Notes under the pieces: model-generated | Seen by the model: only the letters and a program-made list of their open reading frames with translations | Databases searched by the model: none | Told to the model about the DNA's origin: nothing | Translations under genes and position numbers: made by a program | Assembly: GCA_030432295.1 (NCBI GenBank) | Contig: JAUIHI010000048.1 | Span: 1-33,337 of the forward strand | Reading direction: 5' to 3' | Length of the DNA: 33,337 nucleotides | Source: Anaerolineae bacterium | GTDB lineage: Bacteria > Chloroflexota > Anaerolineae > Caldilineales > Caldilineaceae | Shown: positions 24,400 to 32,347 of the stretch, in pieces | How positions within the stretch are numbered: the first letter of the stretch is position 1 | Layout: every line of letters begins with the position of its first letter

Positions 24400-24596
24400 T
24401 GGCTGCCGTTTCTCCTGTCCATTCTGGAAATCGTGAGATGCGTACGGTCCATTTTCCCACCCCTTCTCCTTTCTGGCAAACATCCGAATCGGGTGCGTAA
24501 AATGGGCGACTCCGTTGTGCTTTTTTTCACAAAATAGGGTAAAATAATTCTATACTGAAGTTGAGTGTGTCTCCATTCGCGAGAGGAGTCTCGGCC
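24400..24596. promoter_or_regulatory. Divergent intergenic region (epimerase and thioredoxin-VKOR genes)
   Basis: These 197 bp must carry promoters for both directions. On the + strand the AT-rich stretch 24520-24556 includes TAAAAT (24540-24545) and TATACT (24551-24556) as -10 candidates. TTGTGC at 24515 is a weak -35 with 19-bp spacing to TAAAAT. No operator-like palindrome was seen. Confidence 0.35.
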
Positions 24597-25790
24597 ATGT
24601 CAGTTGTGTACAATTCTACGAAATCGCCCTTTTCTCCCCCCCTGCCCTATCGGCTTGCCAGATTTCTGGTGGCTTTCATCCTCCTGGGATCGGTTCTAGG
24701 CTGGCTGTTGCCTGCGCCGCTTCAGGCCCAGCGGGTTGTGAGCACTGGCCCAGTGGTGCGGGCCGTTCTTTTCTATTCGCCCACCTGCCCTCACTGCCAC
24801 GATGTGATCGAGAACGATCTGCCGCCTCTGATCGAGAAGTATGGCGATCGTCTGGATATTATCGGTGTGGATGTCACCCTGGATTGGGGGCAGACGCTCT
24901 ATCAGGCCGCGATTCGCACTTTCTCCATCCCGGCTGAGCGTTTGGGCGTTCCTGCGCTGGTGGTGGGTGATCGGGTGCTGGTCGGCTCCCAGGAGATTCC
25001 GGAGTTTTTCCCCGGCCTGATCGAGCAACATTTGGCTGTGGGTGGTGTGGACTGGCCTGCCATCCCCGAATTGCAGCAGATGATGGCCGCGCAGGAGACC
25101 CAGGCCGAGTCCGCTGCTGCTCCAGAATCCCCGTCAGCGGATACCGCTGCTGCGGACAATCAGCCATCTTTGGCCGGGACAGAGGATGTCCAGGCGGTGA
25201 CGCAGATCGGAATTCCCTCCTGGCAGGATCGCTTCTTGCAGGACCCAGTGGGCAACAGCCTGGCCCTGGTGGTGTTGGCCGGGATGGTATTGGGGTTGGT
25301 TGTGGTTCTGCGCCCGTATGCGCAACGGCGGGGACGCCTTGCCCTGATCCCGGCTGAGAATGGCTGGCTGATCCCTGCGCTGGCCCTGGCCGGGCTGGGC
25401 GTGGCTAGCTATCTGGCCTATGTGGAGACGAGTCTGGCAACCGCGGTCTGCGGACCGGTGGGGGATTGCAATGCGGTCCAACAGAGCGAATATGCCCGAC
25501 TATTTGGAATTCCCATCGCTTTCTACGGGCTGGCTGGTTATGTGGCGATTCTGGCGCTGTGGCTGGCGCAGCGCCTGACAAAAATGCCGCTGGTCCGGCT
25601 GGCTCCCACGGGTATCTTTGCAATTGCGGTGGTGGGCGTCCTCTTTTCGATCTATCTTACCTTTTTAGAGCCGTTTGTGATTGGGGCCACCTGCATCTGG
25701 TGTCTCACCTCCGCGCTGTTGATGACCGGCATTCTGCTCTTCAGCGCTGCTCCAGGCGGAGCGCCTCAGCCTACGAAAGCCCGCGTATAG
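24597..25790 (+). CDS. Thioredoxin-like domain fused to vitamin K epoxide reductase (VKOR) domain
   Basis: This 397-residue envelope protein begins with a signal anchor (about 20-42) and a thioredoxin-like domain with C64-P-H-C67 in FYSPTCPHC and the cis-proline segment GVPALVVGD. An Ala/Pro/Ser linker (about 165-215) leads to five hydrophobic segments of a VKOR domain. That domain has the loop cysteines C285 and C291 (VCGPVGDC) and the quinone-site pair C366-I-W-C369. Together these can form protein disulfides and pass the electrons to quinone, doing the work of DsbA and DsbB. In known cyanobacterial and plant fusions the thioredoxin follows VKOR; here it precedes it. GAGGAG at 24583-24588 supports the ATG at 24597. 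Confidence 0.93.
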   Translation: MSVVYNSTKSPFSPPLPYRLARFLVAFILLGSVLGWLLPAPLQAQRVVSTGPVVRAVLFYSPTCPHCHDVIENDLPPLIEKYGDRLDIIGVDVTLDWGQTLYQAAIRTFSIPAERLGVPALVVGDRVLVGSQEIPEFFPGLIEQHLAVGGVDWPAIPELQQMMAAQETQAESAAAPESPSADTAAADNQPSLAGTEDVQAVTQIGIPSWQDRFLQDPVGNSLALVVLAGMVLGLVVVLRPYAQRRGRLALIPAENGWLIPALALAGLGVASYLAYVETSLATAVCGPVGDCNAVQQSEYARLFGIPIAFYGLAGYVAILALWLAQRLTKMPLVRLAPTGIFAIAVVGVLFSIYLTFLEPFVIGATCIWCLTSALLMTGILLFSAAPGGAPQPTKARV

Positions 25791-25823
25791 GCAACGGTTT
25801 CGATTGTCTATCCCTATGACTTC

Positions 25824-25910
25824 ACTGCAAAAAGGCTAAAAACCGAGTTTTTGAGACTGAATCACTCCCGGAATTCCGGGCGATCTGCACAAAAAACTCG
25901 GTTTTTGCAG
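25824..25910. repeat. Nested palindromes, possible bidirectional terminator
   Basis: AAAAACCGAGTTTTT (25838-25852) is exactly complementary to 25892-25906. The outer ACTGCAAAAA (25824-25833) is complementary to TTTTTGCAGT just after, allowing an alternative, longer stem. The loop holds a second perfect palindrome, CCCGGAATTCCGGG (25867-25880). The T runs fit transcription ending after the VKOR gene. The element lies 33 bp before the rhodanese start. Confidence 0.75.
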
Positions 25911-25942
25911 TAGACTCTATCCTATCCTATGGAGAAGTTGTG

Positions 25943-26404
25943 ATGAATTCTGTACGAACAAACAGTCGTCTTTTGCTGATAGCCATTTGTCTGGTCCTTC
26001 TGACAGCGCTCTCGGCATGCAGCAGCAAAACCGATTCCCCGGCTGCTTCCACCGAAAGTAGCGCACCCGCTGCCGAGTTGGCCGCGCTCCAATTGGGGCC
26101 GGATGTGGATGTGAGCACAGTGGCCGAAGTCAAAGATCGGCCTGATGTGCTGGTTCTGGATGTGCGGGAGCAGTGGGAGTACGACGAAATGCACATTCCG
26201 GGCATCACACTGATCCCGATGAATAGTGTGCCCAGCAGACTGAGCGAAATCCCGAAGGACAAGGAAGTGATCGTCACCTGTCGTAGCGGCAACCGCAGCG
26301 GTCAGGTCGTCAACTTCCTGCGTGAGCAGGGCTTTACGAATGTCCACAACATGACCGGGGGCATTGTGGCCTGGCAGGCCGCGGGGTACGCGGTCGAGAG
26401 GTAA
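25943..26404 (+). CDS. Rhodanese-domain lipoprotein
   Basis: This 153-residue protein has a signal sequence ending in the lipobox LTALSAC (C26 becomes the lipid-bearing residue) and a Ser/Ala linker. A single rhodanese domain follows (about 55-152) with VLVLDVREQWEYDEMHIPG, the active loop C113-RSGNRS, and GGIVAWQAAGY. The intact cysteine means it can carry a persulfide, so sulfurtransferase activity at the outer face of the membrane is plausible. GGAGAAG at 25931-25937 precedes an ATG at 25943; a GTG one codon earlier is in frame. Its neighbour is the thioredoxin-VKOR gene, but the palindrome between them may separate their transcripts. Confidence 0.95.
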   Translation: MNSVRTNSRLLLIAICLVLLTALSACSSKTDSPAASTESSAPAAELAALQLGPDVDVSTVAEVKDRPDVLVLDVREQWEYDEMHIPGITLIPMNSVPSRLSEIPKDKEVIVTCRSGNRSGQVVNFLREQGFTNVHNMTGGIVAWQAAGYAVER

Positions 26405-26415
26405 TCACCCCATTC

Positions 26416-27561
26416 TCAAAATTCGTGTGGCTCGCCGGGCCGCGCCGTTGCATCTGCGGAGTGGCCCGGGCGGGCAGGCGAATGGGTTGGGGATAGATAG
26501 CGGTTGCGATAGTAGAGCAATCCCAGCAGGAGCAGAAATTGAATGGAAGCGACCAGAGATGCAGAAAACTGGTCGAAGTAGAAGACGAGCAGATCGACGA
26601 CAGTCAGCGACAGGAGCAGCCCCAGATAGGCGACCGTCACCCCCCTTTTCTCTTTGCCCGCCCCCAGCAGAAGGCTTCCCCCCAGCAACAGCAGGCCCGC
26701 CGCCCCTTCCAGAATCACCCGCATCACATACAAAAAGAGCCGATTGGCGCTTGGACTGTTGCCATTAGCCTCCAATAAACTCGCCATCTGCGCGCTGGTT
26801 GGCGTCTGGGGCAGAAGCAGCACCAGTTCAACCAGCGCGCCCAGACTCAAAACCAGCAGGGACGCTACCAGCACCCGTTGGAGACGGCGACGGGTGAGCG
26901 AGCGCTCGGCCAGTTCCTTGGCCCGTACCTGCCAGCGCTGCCAGCGCCCCTGGCGCGCCGGGAGCACCCACACCTGGTCGCTCTGCAGAAAACCGAGCAG
27001 CGCGTCTGCCAGGGATGCGTGGTTGGGGTGTTCGGCGTCTGCCCGCACCCGCTGCAAACGGGCCACCAGCGCGGCCCGCTCTGCCAGGTCCAGGTCGTGA
27101 TCCAGTATCTCTTGCAGAGAATCGAAGGCTGCGTAGAGTTCCGTGCGGGTGTCGTCGTCCCGGCGGCTGCGGGTGCGCTGATAGAGCAGCACTACCAGCA
27201 GAAAAAAGGCGTAGATAATCGGCGCGGCAGGTGGGTAGAAGTAGTCGTTGCTCTGGGTGATGAACTTGCCCACTTCGTCGATGAAGAGGCCCACGCCCAC
27301 GCCGCTGAGGATGCCGCCCGCAGCGTAGACCCAGCGGTTGGCGTAGAGCAGAGGCAGCAGGCTGGCCACAAAGAGCAGCAGCCCGCCCCAGAGCACGTGG
27401 GCGATGTGCAGTTCGCTGTTGCCCAGTTGGGGGTAGCCGGTCAATTCCAGAAAGAGGCGGGTTCCCGTGACCGAAAGCGCGAAGCTGAGCAGGCTGAGGA
27501 GCAGATAGTTCTCCGCGCCAGGACGTTTGACGGGCAAGTGGATTGGGCTAAGTCTCTTCAT
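26416..27561 (-). CDS. Polytopic membrane protein with central cytoplasmic helical region
   Basis: This 381-residue protein has about four N-terminal helices (about 19-38, 52-73, 76-100, 112-130), a charged 100-residue central region (TRSRRDDDTRTELYAAFDSLQEIL, RRLQR), and about four more helices (about 228-250, 275-305, 310-328, 332-350). A Pro/His/Gly-rich tail ends it. The second and third helices contain HIAHVLWGGLLLF and SGVGVGLFIDEVGKFIT, the latter an unusual acidic motif within or near the membrane. No enzyme family is recognised. The gene follows the broken sulfatase by 46 bp on the same strand, and is convergent with the rhodanese gene. Confidence 0.8.
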   Translation of the reverse strand: MKRLSPIHLPVKRPGAENYLLLSLLSFALSVTGTRLFLELTGYPQLGNSELHIAHVLWGGLLLFVASLLPLLYANRWVYAAGGILSGVGVGLFIDEVGKFITQSNDYFYPPAAPIIYAFFLLVVLLYQRTRSRRDDDTRTELYAAFDSLQEILDHDLDLAERAALVARLQRVRADAEHPNHASLADALLGFLQSDQVWVLPARQGRWQRWQVRAKELAERSLTRRRLQRVLVASLLVLSLGALVELVLLLPQTPTSAQMASLLEANGNSPSANRLFLYVMRVILEGAAGLLLLGGSLLLGAGKEKRGVTVAYLGLLLSLTVVDLLVFYFDQFSASLVASIQFLLLLGLLYYRNRYLSPTHSPARPGHSADATARPGEPHEF

Positions 27562-27607
27562 TTGGCTGTCATTTCTGCCTGTGCCGGCGCTCTTCTCCCT
27601 GAGAGAG

Positions 27608-28366
27608 CTAGCGTTCCCGATAGATTCCTGCCCCTGCCAGGGTAGGGCTTTGGGGCCGCCCTACCACCAACGCCCCATTTTGTGCAAAGCCTTCTTCCCG
27701 GCCTTCCAGCTCTTCGGCCAGGCGGGCGCGCCACATCTCGACCCGCTGGCTCTCTTCCCCGCTCAGATCGTGCAGTTCGTCGGGGTCATTTTCCAGGTCA
27801 AAGAGCAGTTCCCGCCCGGTCTGGCTGAACCAGACATATTTTTCCCGGCCATCGGTCAACCACTGGTTGGAATCTGCCTGCAGAAAGTGCTCGCCGTGGA
27901 GATAGGGACGCCAGCCGTCGGTCTCCCCCCGCACCAGCGGCAGGATGCTGCGCCCGTCGATGTGCTCCGGCACAGTAACCCCGGCCAGATCGCAGAAGGT
28001 GGGCAGTAGATCGCGTAGTTCGATGACCTGATCGATCTGCCGCATCTGCTGGCTGGCACGCCCGGCCTGATGCACGTCCGCACTTTTGGGCAGGCGCAAA
28101 ATGAAGGGCAGCCGGGCAGAGCTATCGAAGGGCAACCCCTTGGCCACGTGGTTGTGGTCGTAGAGCATCTCCCCGTGGTCCGATGTGAAAACAATCGCCG
28201 TATTATCCAGCACGCCGTTTTCGTACAGGGCCTGGAACATCCGGTTCAGGCTGTAGTCGATGTGGCTGATCTGGGCGTAGTAGGCCCGTCTGGCGTAGTC
28301 CCGCTGGGCCGCGTCCGTGGGCACGGGGCTGTCCAGCCCGCGCACGGGCAATGCATCTCTTTCCAT
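27608..28366 (-). pseudogene. Sulfatase, C-terminal part separated by frameshifting insertion
   Basis: These 252 codons carry the second half of an alkaline phosphatase-fold sulfatase: YARRAYYAQISHIDYSLNRMF, the metal-site FTSDHGEMLYDH, VAKGLPFDSSARLPFI, and HIDGRSILPLV. The ATG at 28364-28366 comes from the inserted segment, and no ribosome site precedes it, so independent expression is doubtful. If the 74-bp insertion (one 38-bp copy plus 36 unique bases) is removed, the frame joins exactly with the N-terminal part to give one gene of 488 codons, stop included. The stop is 46 bp before the following membrane-protein gene. Confidence 0.85.
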
Positions 28367-29145
28367 TTATGAGCCAATAGCGCCCAATCTTCTGGCACGG
28401 GGCTGTCCAGCCCGCGCACGGGCAATGCATCCGGTGACCAGTCGCCCATCACCGGATCGGGCAAGGCTTTGGCCAGATAGCGGTCAAGAAAGGATTGGGG
28501 TGGGTCCAGGGGCGGATGGGGCCGGTGGTAGGACATCATCAAAAAGAAGGGTTTGGTCGGGTCGCGACGGTGCAGAAAGTCGATGCTCTGGCTGGTGACC
28601 CAACTGATGGGATGCAACATTTCGTCGTAGAGCCAGGGCCGGGCCGCGTAGCCGTTGCAGCCCACACCCGTGTCGATGTAGTCGGCCTGGGGGCCGAGCC
28701 GCTCCCGCAGCCAGGGCGTGTAGTCGTCGACCAGCCCGTAGTCATCCCGTTTCGAGCGCTCCCGGTGCAGGTAGCCGTCGTGGAGAATCACATTGTGGAA
28801 GCCCATCAGATTGCGGGCCGGGCTGGTGTGCATCTTGCCCACGCATTGGGTGTGGTAGCCTGCGTCGGCCAGCAGACCGGGCAGAGTGACGTCGTAGCGC
28901 CAGTCGATGTGGTCGTTGTAGCCCACAAAACCCGTGTGCCGGGGGGAGAGACCTGTGAAGATTGTGGCTCTGGCAGGCACGCAGGTAGGGGTGGCCGCAT
29001 AGGCCTGGGTGAAGTTAATGCCTTCGTGGGCCAGCCGATCCAGGTGGGGCGTTTCGGCCACGGGATGACCGGCGAAACTCAGCGCGTCGGCCCGCCACTG
29101 GTCCACACAGATAAAGAGCAAATTCGGTCGGCTGTCGTTGGACAT
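28246..29145 (-). pseudogene. Sulfatase, N-terminal part (frameshifted)
   Basis: The first 240 or so codons are a normal type I sulfatase start: NLLFICVDQWRADAL with metal-site D15/Q16, the modification motif C55-V-P-A-R followed by ATIFTGLSPRHTG (Cys becomes formylglycine), GYHTQCVGKMH, and FFLMMSYHRPHPPLDPP. After the repeat copy at 28394-28431 the frame passes through a 36-bp insert and a second repeat copy, then runs into about 37 unrelated residues before stopping at 28246. AAGGA about 10 bases before the ATG at 29145 supports the start. As written, the product lacks the second metal-binding half and should be inactive. The parent resembles choline-sulfatase-like or arylsulfatase-like enzymes; the substrate is unknown. 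Confidence 0.85.
28320..28431. repeat. 38-bp direct repeats flanking a 36-bp insert in the sulfatase gene
   Basis: The 38-bp sequence starting GGCACGGGGCTGTCCAGCCC occurs at 28320-28357 and again at 28394-28431 with no mismatch. A 36-bp segment present only once lies between. The offset of 74 bp is not a multiple of three and shifts the frame. Confidence 0.92.
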
Positions 29146-29212
29146 AAGCGGTGATCCTTTGGGTTTGTTGATTGTTACGATTGTCGGGCCGTAGGCCGTC
29201 CGCGGTCCGCCG

Positions 29213-31303
29213 TCACTCCCCCGGCACATTCTCCCGCAACTCTGCCAGCCAGACCGCCGCGGACGAGTCGCTGGGCGCGCGCCAATCCCCCCGGGGCGAG
29301 AGGCTGCCTCCGCTGCCCACCTTCGGGCTGTTGGGCACTGCCGAGCGTTTGAACTGGCTGATCTGAAAGAAGCGGTAGAGGAAGAGTTCCAGCCACTTTT
29401 TGATGGTGGGCAGGTCGTACTGATTGCGCTTGTCCTCCGGCAGAAACTCCGGCCACTCGCCCCGTGCCCGATCCCCCCAGGCGTGGAGAGCCAGAAAGGC
29501 CACTTTGCTGGGACGGAAGCCGTAGCGGGTGACGTAGTAGAGGTGGAAGTCCTGGAGTTCGTAGGGGCCGATCTTCGCTTCTGTACTTTGGGCAGGCTGG
29601 GAGCCGTCCTCCCCTTCGCCCGCGGGGACCAGTTCCGGCGAGATTTCCGTGTCCAGAATCGCTTGCAGGACGGCGCTGGTGGCGTCGTCAAACTGCTGGG
29701 AGCCGATAACCCAGCGGATCAGATGCTGGATAAGCGTCTTGGGCACAGAGCCGTTCACATTGTAGTGGCTCATATGATCGCCCACGCCGTAGGTGGCCCA
29801 GCCCAGAGCCAGCTCGCTCAGGTCCCCCGTGCCCAGGACAAAGGCGTGGTTGTGGTTGGCCAGCCGGAAGAGATGGCTGGTGCGCTCGCCGGCCTGCACA
29901 TTCTCAAAGGTGATGTCGTACACCGGCTCTTCATCCACAAAAGGATGGCCGATGTCCCGGAACATCTGCATAGCCGACGGGCGGATGTCGATCTCGTGGG
30001 CACTGACGCCCAGGGCCTCCATCAGCCGGTGGGCATTTGTGCGGGTGCCCGCGCTGGTGGCAAAGCCGGGCATTGTGTAGGCCAGAATGTTCGTGCGGGG
30101 CAGGTTCAGCCGGTCCATTGTGCGCGCGGCCACAATCAGCGCCTGGGTGGAGTCCAGCCCACCGCTGACGCCGATGACGATCTTCTGGATGCCCGTGGCC
30201 CGCAGCCGCTGCATCAGCCCGTGGACCTGAATGTTGTAGGCTTCGTAGGCCCGCTCGTCCCGCCGCACCCGGTCGCTGGGAACAAAAGGGAAGCGCTCCA
30301 TCCGCCGTTGCAGGGAGATTTCCCCCTCTGGCAACGATAACTCGAACGGAATCCGTCGTACCCTGGCCACCCGCTCCCGATGCTCCTGGGCCGCGTCGTG
30401 GAAGCTGGTCAGCCGCATCCGCTCCTGGAGCAGCCGCTCGATGTCGATGTCGCCGATGATCATCTGCGCCCCGTCGGCGAAGCGTTCTGACTCGGCCAGG
30501 AGTCGCCCATTTTCATAGATGAGGGCGTGGCCGTCCCAGGCCAGGTCGGTGGTGGATTCCCCCGGCCCGGCCGCGCTGTAGAGATAGCCGGCCAGACATT
30601 TGCCCGACTGGCCCGCGCAGAGCGCGTGGCGGTAGTCGGCCTTGCCCACTGTGATATTCGACGCGGACAGATTGGCCAGTAGCGTCGCCCCGGCCAGGGC
30701 CGCGTAGGTGCTGGGCGGGATGGGCGTCCAGACATCCTCGCAGATTTCCACGTGCAGGCCGAAGCCAGGCAGATTGTCCGCGGCGAAAATCAGGTCATTA
30801 CCGAAGGGGAGCGTCTGGCCCAGGAAGCGTACCTCCCGGAAGTGGGCGTGGCGGGCGGAGACGAACTGGCGCTTCTCGTAGAACTCCCGGTAGTTGGGCA
30901 GGTAGGTTTTGGGCGAAATCCCCAGCACCCGCCCCCGGTGGATCACCACCCCGCAGTTGTACAGCCCCCCCTCAAAGCGCAGGGGCGCGCCCACCAGCAG
31001 CAGAGGCGTCAGTTCTCGGCTGGCCTCCACCACCGCTGCCACCCCGGCCACCGTCGCTTCCAGCAGCGCGTCCTGATGGAAGAGATCGTCGATGGCGTAG
31101 GAGGAGATGCCCATCTCCGGGAAGAGGGCGACGACCGCGTGCTCGGCGTGGGCGCGGCGGGCCAGTTCGATTGTCTGGGCCGCGTTGAAGGCGGGATCGG
31201 CTACCCGCACGGGCGGCACACAGACCGCGGCGCGCACGAAGCCGTGGGTGTAGAGGGAGTGGAAGGGCGTTGTCCTGCGCTGTTCGGAGGGGCGAGGGGT
31301 CAT
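29213..31303 (-). CDS. nadE: Glutamine-dependent NAD+ synthetase
   Basis: This 696-residue bifunctional enzyme makes NAD+ from deamido-NAD+, ATP and glutamine. The N-terminal nitrilase-fold glutaminase has the triad E63 ([10 protein letters not shown]), K132 ([15 protein letters not shown]) and C188 (VEICEDVW). The C-terminal synthetase has the ATP-pyrophosphatase loop S380-GGLDS-T386, [22 protein letters not shown] and [15 protein letters not shown]. The length and ending fit the long glutamine-dependent form with the extended C-terminus. The ATG at 31303 gives a normal start ([20 protein letters not shown] soon after); the frame stays open to 31453 through a repeat region that looks non-coding. 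It heads the minus-strand run with the sulfatase and the membrane protein. Confidence 0.97.
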   Translation of the reverse strand: MTPRPSEQRRTTPFHSLYTHGFVRAAVCVPPVRVADPAFNAAQTIELARRAHAEHAVVALFPEMGISSYAIDDLFHQDALLEATVAGVAAVVEASRELTPLLLVGAPLRFEGGLYNCGVVIHRGRVLGISPKTYLPNYREFYEKRQFVSARHAHFREVRFLGQTLPFGNDLIFAADNLPGFGLHVEICEDVWTPIPPSTYAALAGATLLANLSASNITVGKADYRHALCAGQSGKCLAGYLYSAAGPGESTTDLAWDGHALIYENGRLLAESERFADGAQMIIGDIDIERLLQERMRLTSFHDAAQEHRERVARVRRIPFELSLPEGEISLQRRMERFPFVPSDRVRRDERAYEAYNIQVHGLMQRLRATGIQKIVIGVSGGLDSTQALIVAARTMDRLNLPRTNILAYTMPGFATSAGTRTNAHRLMEALGVSAHEIDIRPSAMQMFRDIGHPFVDEEPVYDITFENVQAGERTSHLFRLANHNHAFVLGTGDLSELALGWATYGVGDHMSHYNVNGSVPKTLIQHLIRWVIGSQQFDDATSAVLQAILDTEISPELVPAGEGEDGSQPAQSTEAKIGPYELQDFHLYYVTRYGFRPSKVAFLALHAWGDRARGEWPEFLPEDKRNQYDLPTIKKWLELFLYRFFQISQFKRSAVPNSPKVGSGGSLSPRGDWRAPSDSSAAVWLAELRENVPGE

Positions 31304-31424
31304 TGGTTCGGTGCTCGACTGGTGGACGGATGACGGCGGACCGCGGACAGCAGACGGACGGTTGCGGCTGTTGGTGATTATCCCGGAAAAGGCGGGGTAA
31401 TGCAAGCTGTCAGCTTGCGGTTGT

Positions 31425-31530
31425 GCCCTCACCCCCGGCCCCTCTCCCAGCACTGGGTGTTGGTGGGCGGGGTTTGTTTGGTGGGCTGGGAGAGGGGAGG
31501 TGTCGATAGGGATTGGTGTGTTCTATGGGT
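31425..31530. repeat. Palindromic repeat, copy 1
   Basis: It begins GCCCTCACCCCCGGCCCC. CCCCTCTCCCAGC pairs with GCTGGGAGAGGGG around a G/T-rich loop holding GGGTGTTGGTGGGCGGGG. The stretch from 31455 on is repeated 150 bp downstream (copy 2), with a diverged tail of GTGTCGATAGGGATTGGTG type. Confidence 0.8.
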
Positions 31531-31563
31531 ACGGAGGGGTCGATGGAGTGGGGCTGTGGTGTG

Positions 31564-31680
31564 GCCCTCACCCCAACGCCTTCGGCGCGTCCTTTCCCAA
31601 CGGCGGGTGTTGGTGGGCGGGGTTTGTTTGGTGGGCTGGGAGAGGGGAGATGTCGATGGGGATTGGTGGGTTTCTGGAGG
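31564..31680. repeat. Palindromic repeat, copy 2
   Basis: This is a direct repeat of copy 1 at a 150-bp offset. The right half, from GGGTGTTGGTGGGCGGGG through GCTGGGAGAGGGGA, is identical over about 45 bp. The left half differs (CCCTCACCCCAACGCCTTCGG), so the stem is less complete. It lies just past the 3' end of the DUF559 gene. Confidence 0.75.
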
Positions 31681-31698
31681 TGGTTGGGTCGATGGCGA

Positions 31699-32049
31699 TC
31701 AGCCGTTGCAGGCAGCGACGATGTGGACCAGGACTTGCTCGATGTTCCGGGCGACTTCCTCGTTGTGGATGCGCATGACCCGGTAGCCCTGTTGTTCCAG
31801 ATATTCCGTCCGGGCTGCGTCGCGCTCAACTTGTCGGTCGTGGATGCCGCCATCGATTTCGATGATTAGGCGGGCTTCGTGGCAGTAGAAGTCTGCGATG
31901 AAACGACCGATGGGGTGCTGTCGCCGGAGTTTCAGGCCGCCCAATTGTCGGTTGCGCACGCGATTCCAGAGCAGCCGTTCTGTCGGCATCATTTTGCGCC
32001 GTAGCTCTTTGGCTCGCTGGCGGAGTTCGGGTGAACTGTCGTTTTGCAT
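31699..32049 (-). CDS. DUF559-type endonuclease-like protein
   Basis: This 116-residue protein has the DUF559 (Vsr/PD-(D/E)xK-like fold) pattern: RAKELRRKMMPTERLLWNRVRN, GLKLRRQHPIGRFIADFYC, then LIIEIDGGIHD with the E-x-D metal-binding pair, and GYRVMRIHNEEV at the end. The intact acidic residues allow nuclease activity, but no member's target is known to me, so function is inference. AGGAG seven bases before the ATG at 32049 fixes the start; the frame stays open to 32247 through a repeat. Copies of a palindromic repeat lie at both ends of the gene (31425-31680 and 32081-32155). Confidence 0.9.
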   Translation of the reverse strand: MQNDSSPELRQRAKELRRKMMPTERLLWNRVRNRQLGGLKLRRQHPIGRFIADFYCHEARLIIEIDGGIHDRQVERDAARTEYLEQQGYRVMRIHNEEVARNIEQVLVHIVAACNG

Positions 32050-32080
32050 GTGGTTACTCCTGTGGGTGGCACTCTCTGCG

Positions 32081-32155
32081 GCCCTCACCCCCGGCCCCTC
32101 TCCCAGCACTGGGTGTTGTTGGGCGGGGTTTATTGATCGCTCTGGGAGAGGGGAG
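32081..32155. repeat. Palindromic repeat, copy 3
   Basis: GCCCTCACCCCCGGCCCCTC through CTGGGAGAGGGGAG matches copy 1 closely in both arms, with a changed loop (TTGTTGGGCGGGGTTTATTGATCG). It lies 31 bp upstream of the DUF559 start, in the 298-bp gap before the WD40 gene. The rest of that gap (32156-32347) shows no gene; on the minus strand it may hold the DUF559 promoter. Confidence 0.8.
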
Positions 32156-32347
32156 TCTACGCCAACAATTCGAGCGACGAACTTCCACCAATCGGCGGTG
32201 CGAACGCACCAATCGCCGTACTTCCCCCACCTCTCCCACAGGCCCAACGGGACGAAAATAGACCCAACCCACCAGCGCCTGCGAAACGACTACAGCCCAA
32301 CGGAAATGGGAGAGGAGGGGGCGCACCTCAAACAACCGACCTTCCCA

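Larger units (their letters stand above)
31304..31698. other. Repeat-rich gap between nadE and the DUF559 gene
   Basis: These 395 bp hold no supported gene. Contents: GACGGCGGACCGCGGAC at 31332-31348, whose reverse complement also occurs at the other end of nadE (29198-29214); a small perfect palindrome GCAAGCTG-T-CAGCTTGC at 31402-31418; and two copies of a larger palindromic repeat (listed separately). The nadE promoter must lie near the nadE end, but no clear hexamers were found. Confidence 0.6.

Noticed and set aside
28246-28366. Two overlapping sulfatase frames as programmed frameshifting
   Set aside because: The shift is explained by an exact 38-bp duplication plus a 36-bp insert, and no slippery heptamer with downstream structure was seen at the junction.
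29483-30340. Plus-strand open frame opposite nadE
   Set aside because: The NadE motifs on the minus strand are continuous through this stretch, and the plus frame has no start context or known domain.
31304-31453. N-terminal extension of nadE
   Set aside because: It is made of repeat sequence, lacks nitrilase-fold sequence, and the normal NadE N-terminus follows the ATG at 31303.
31425-31680. CRISPR array
   Set aside because: Only two diverged copies at 150 bp, with long palindromic arms and no uniform spacers; there are no cas genes.
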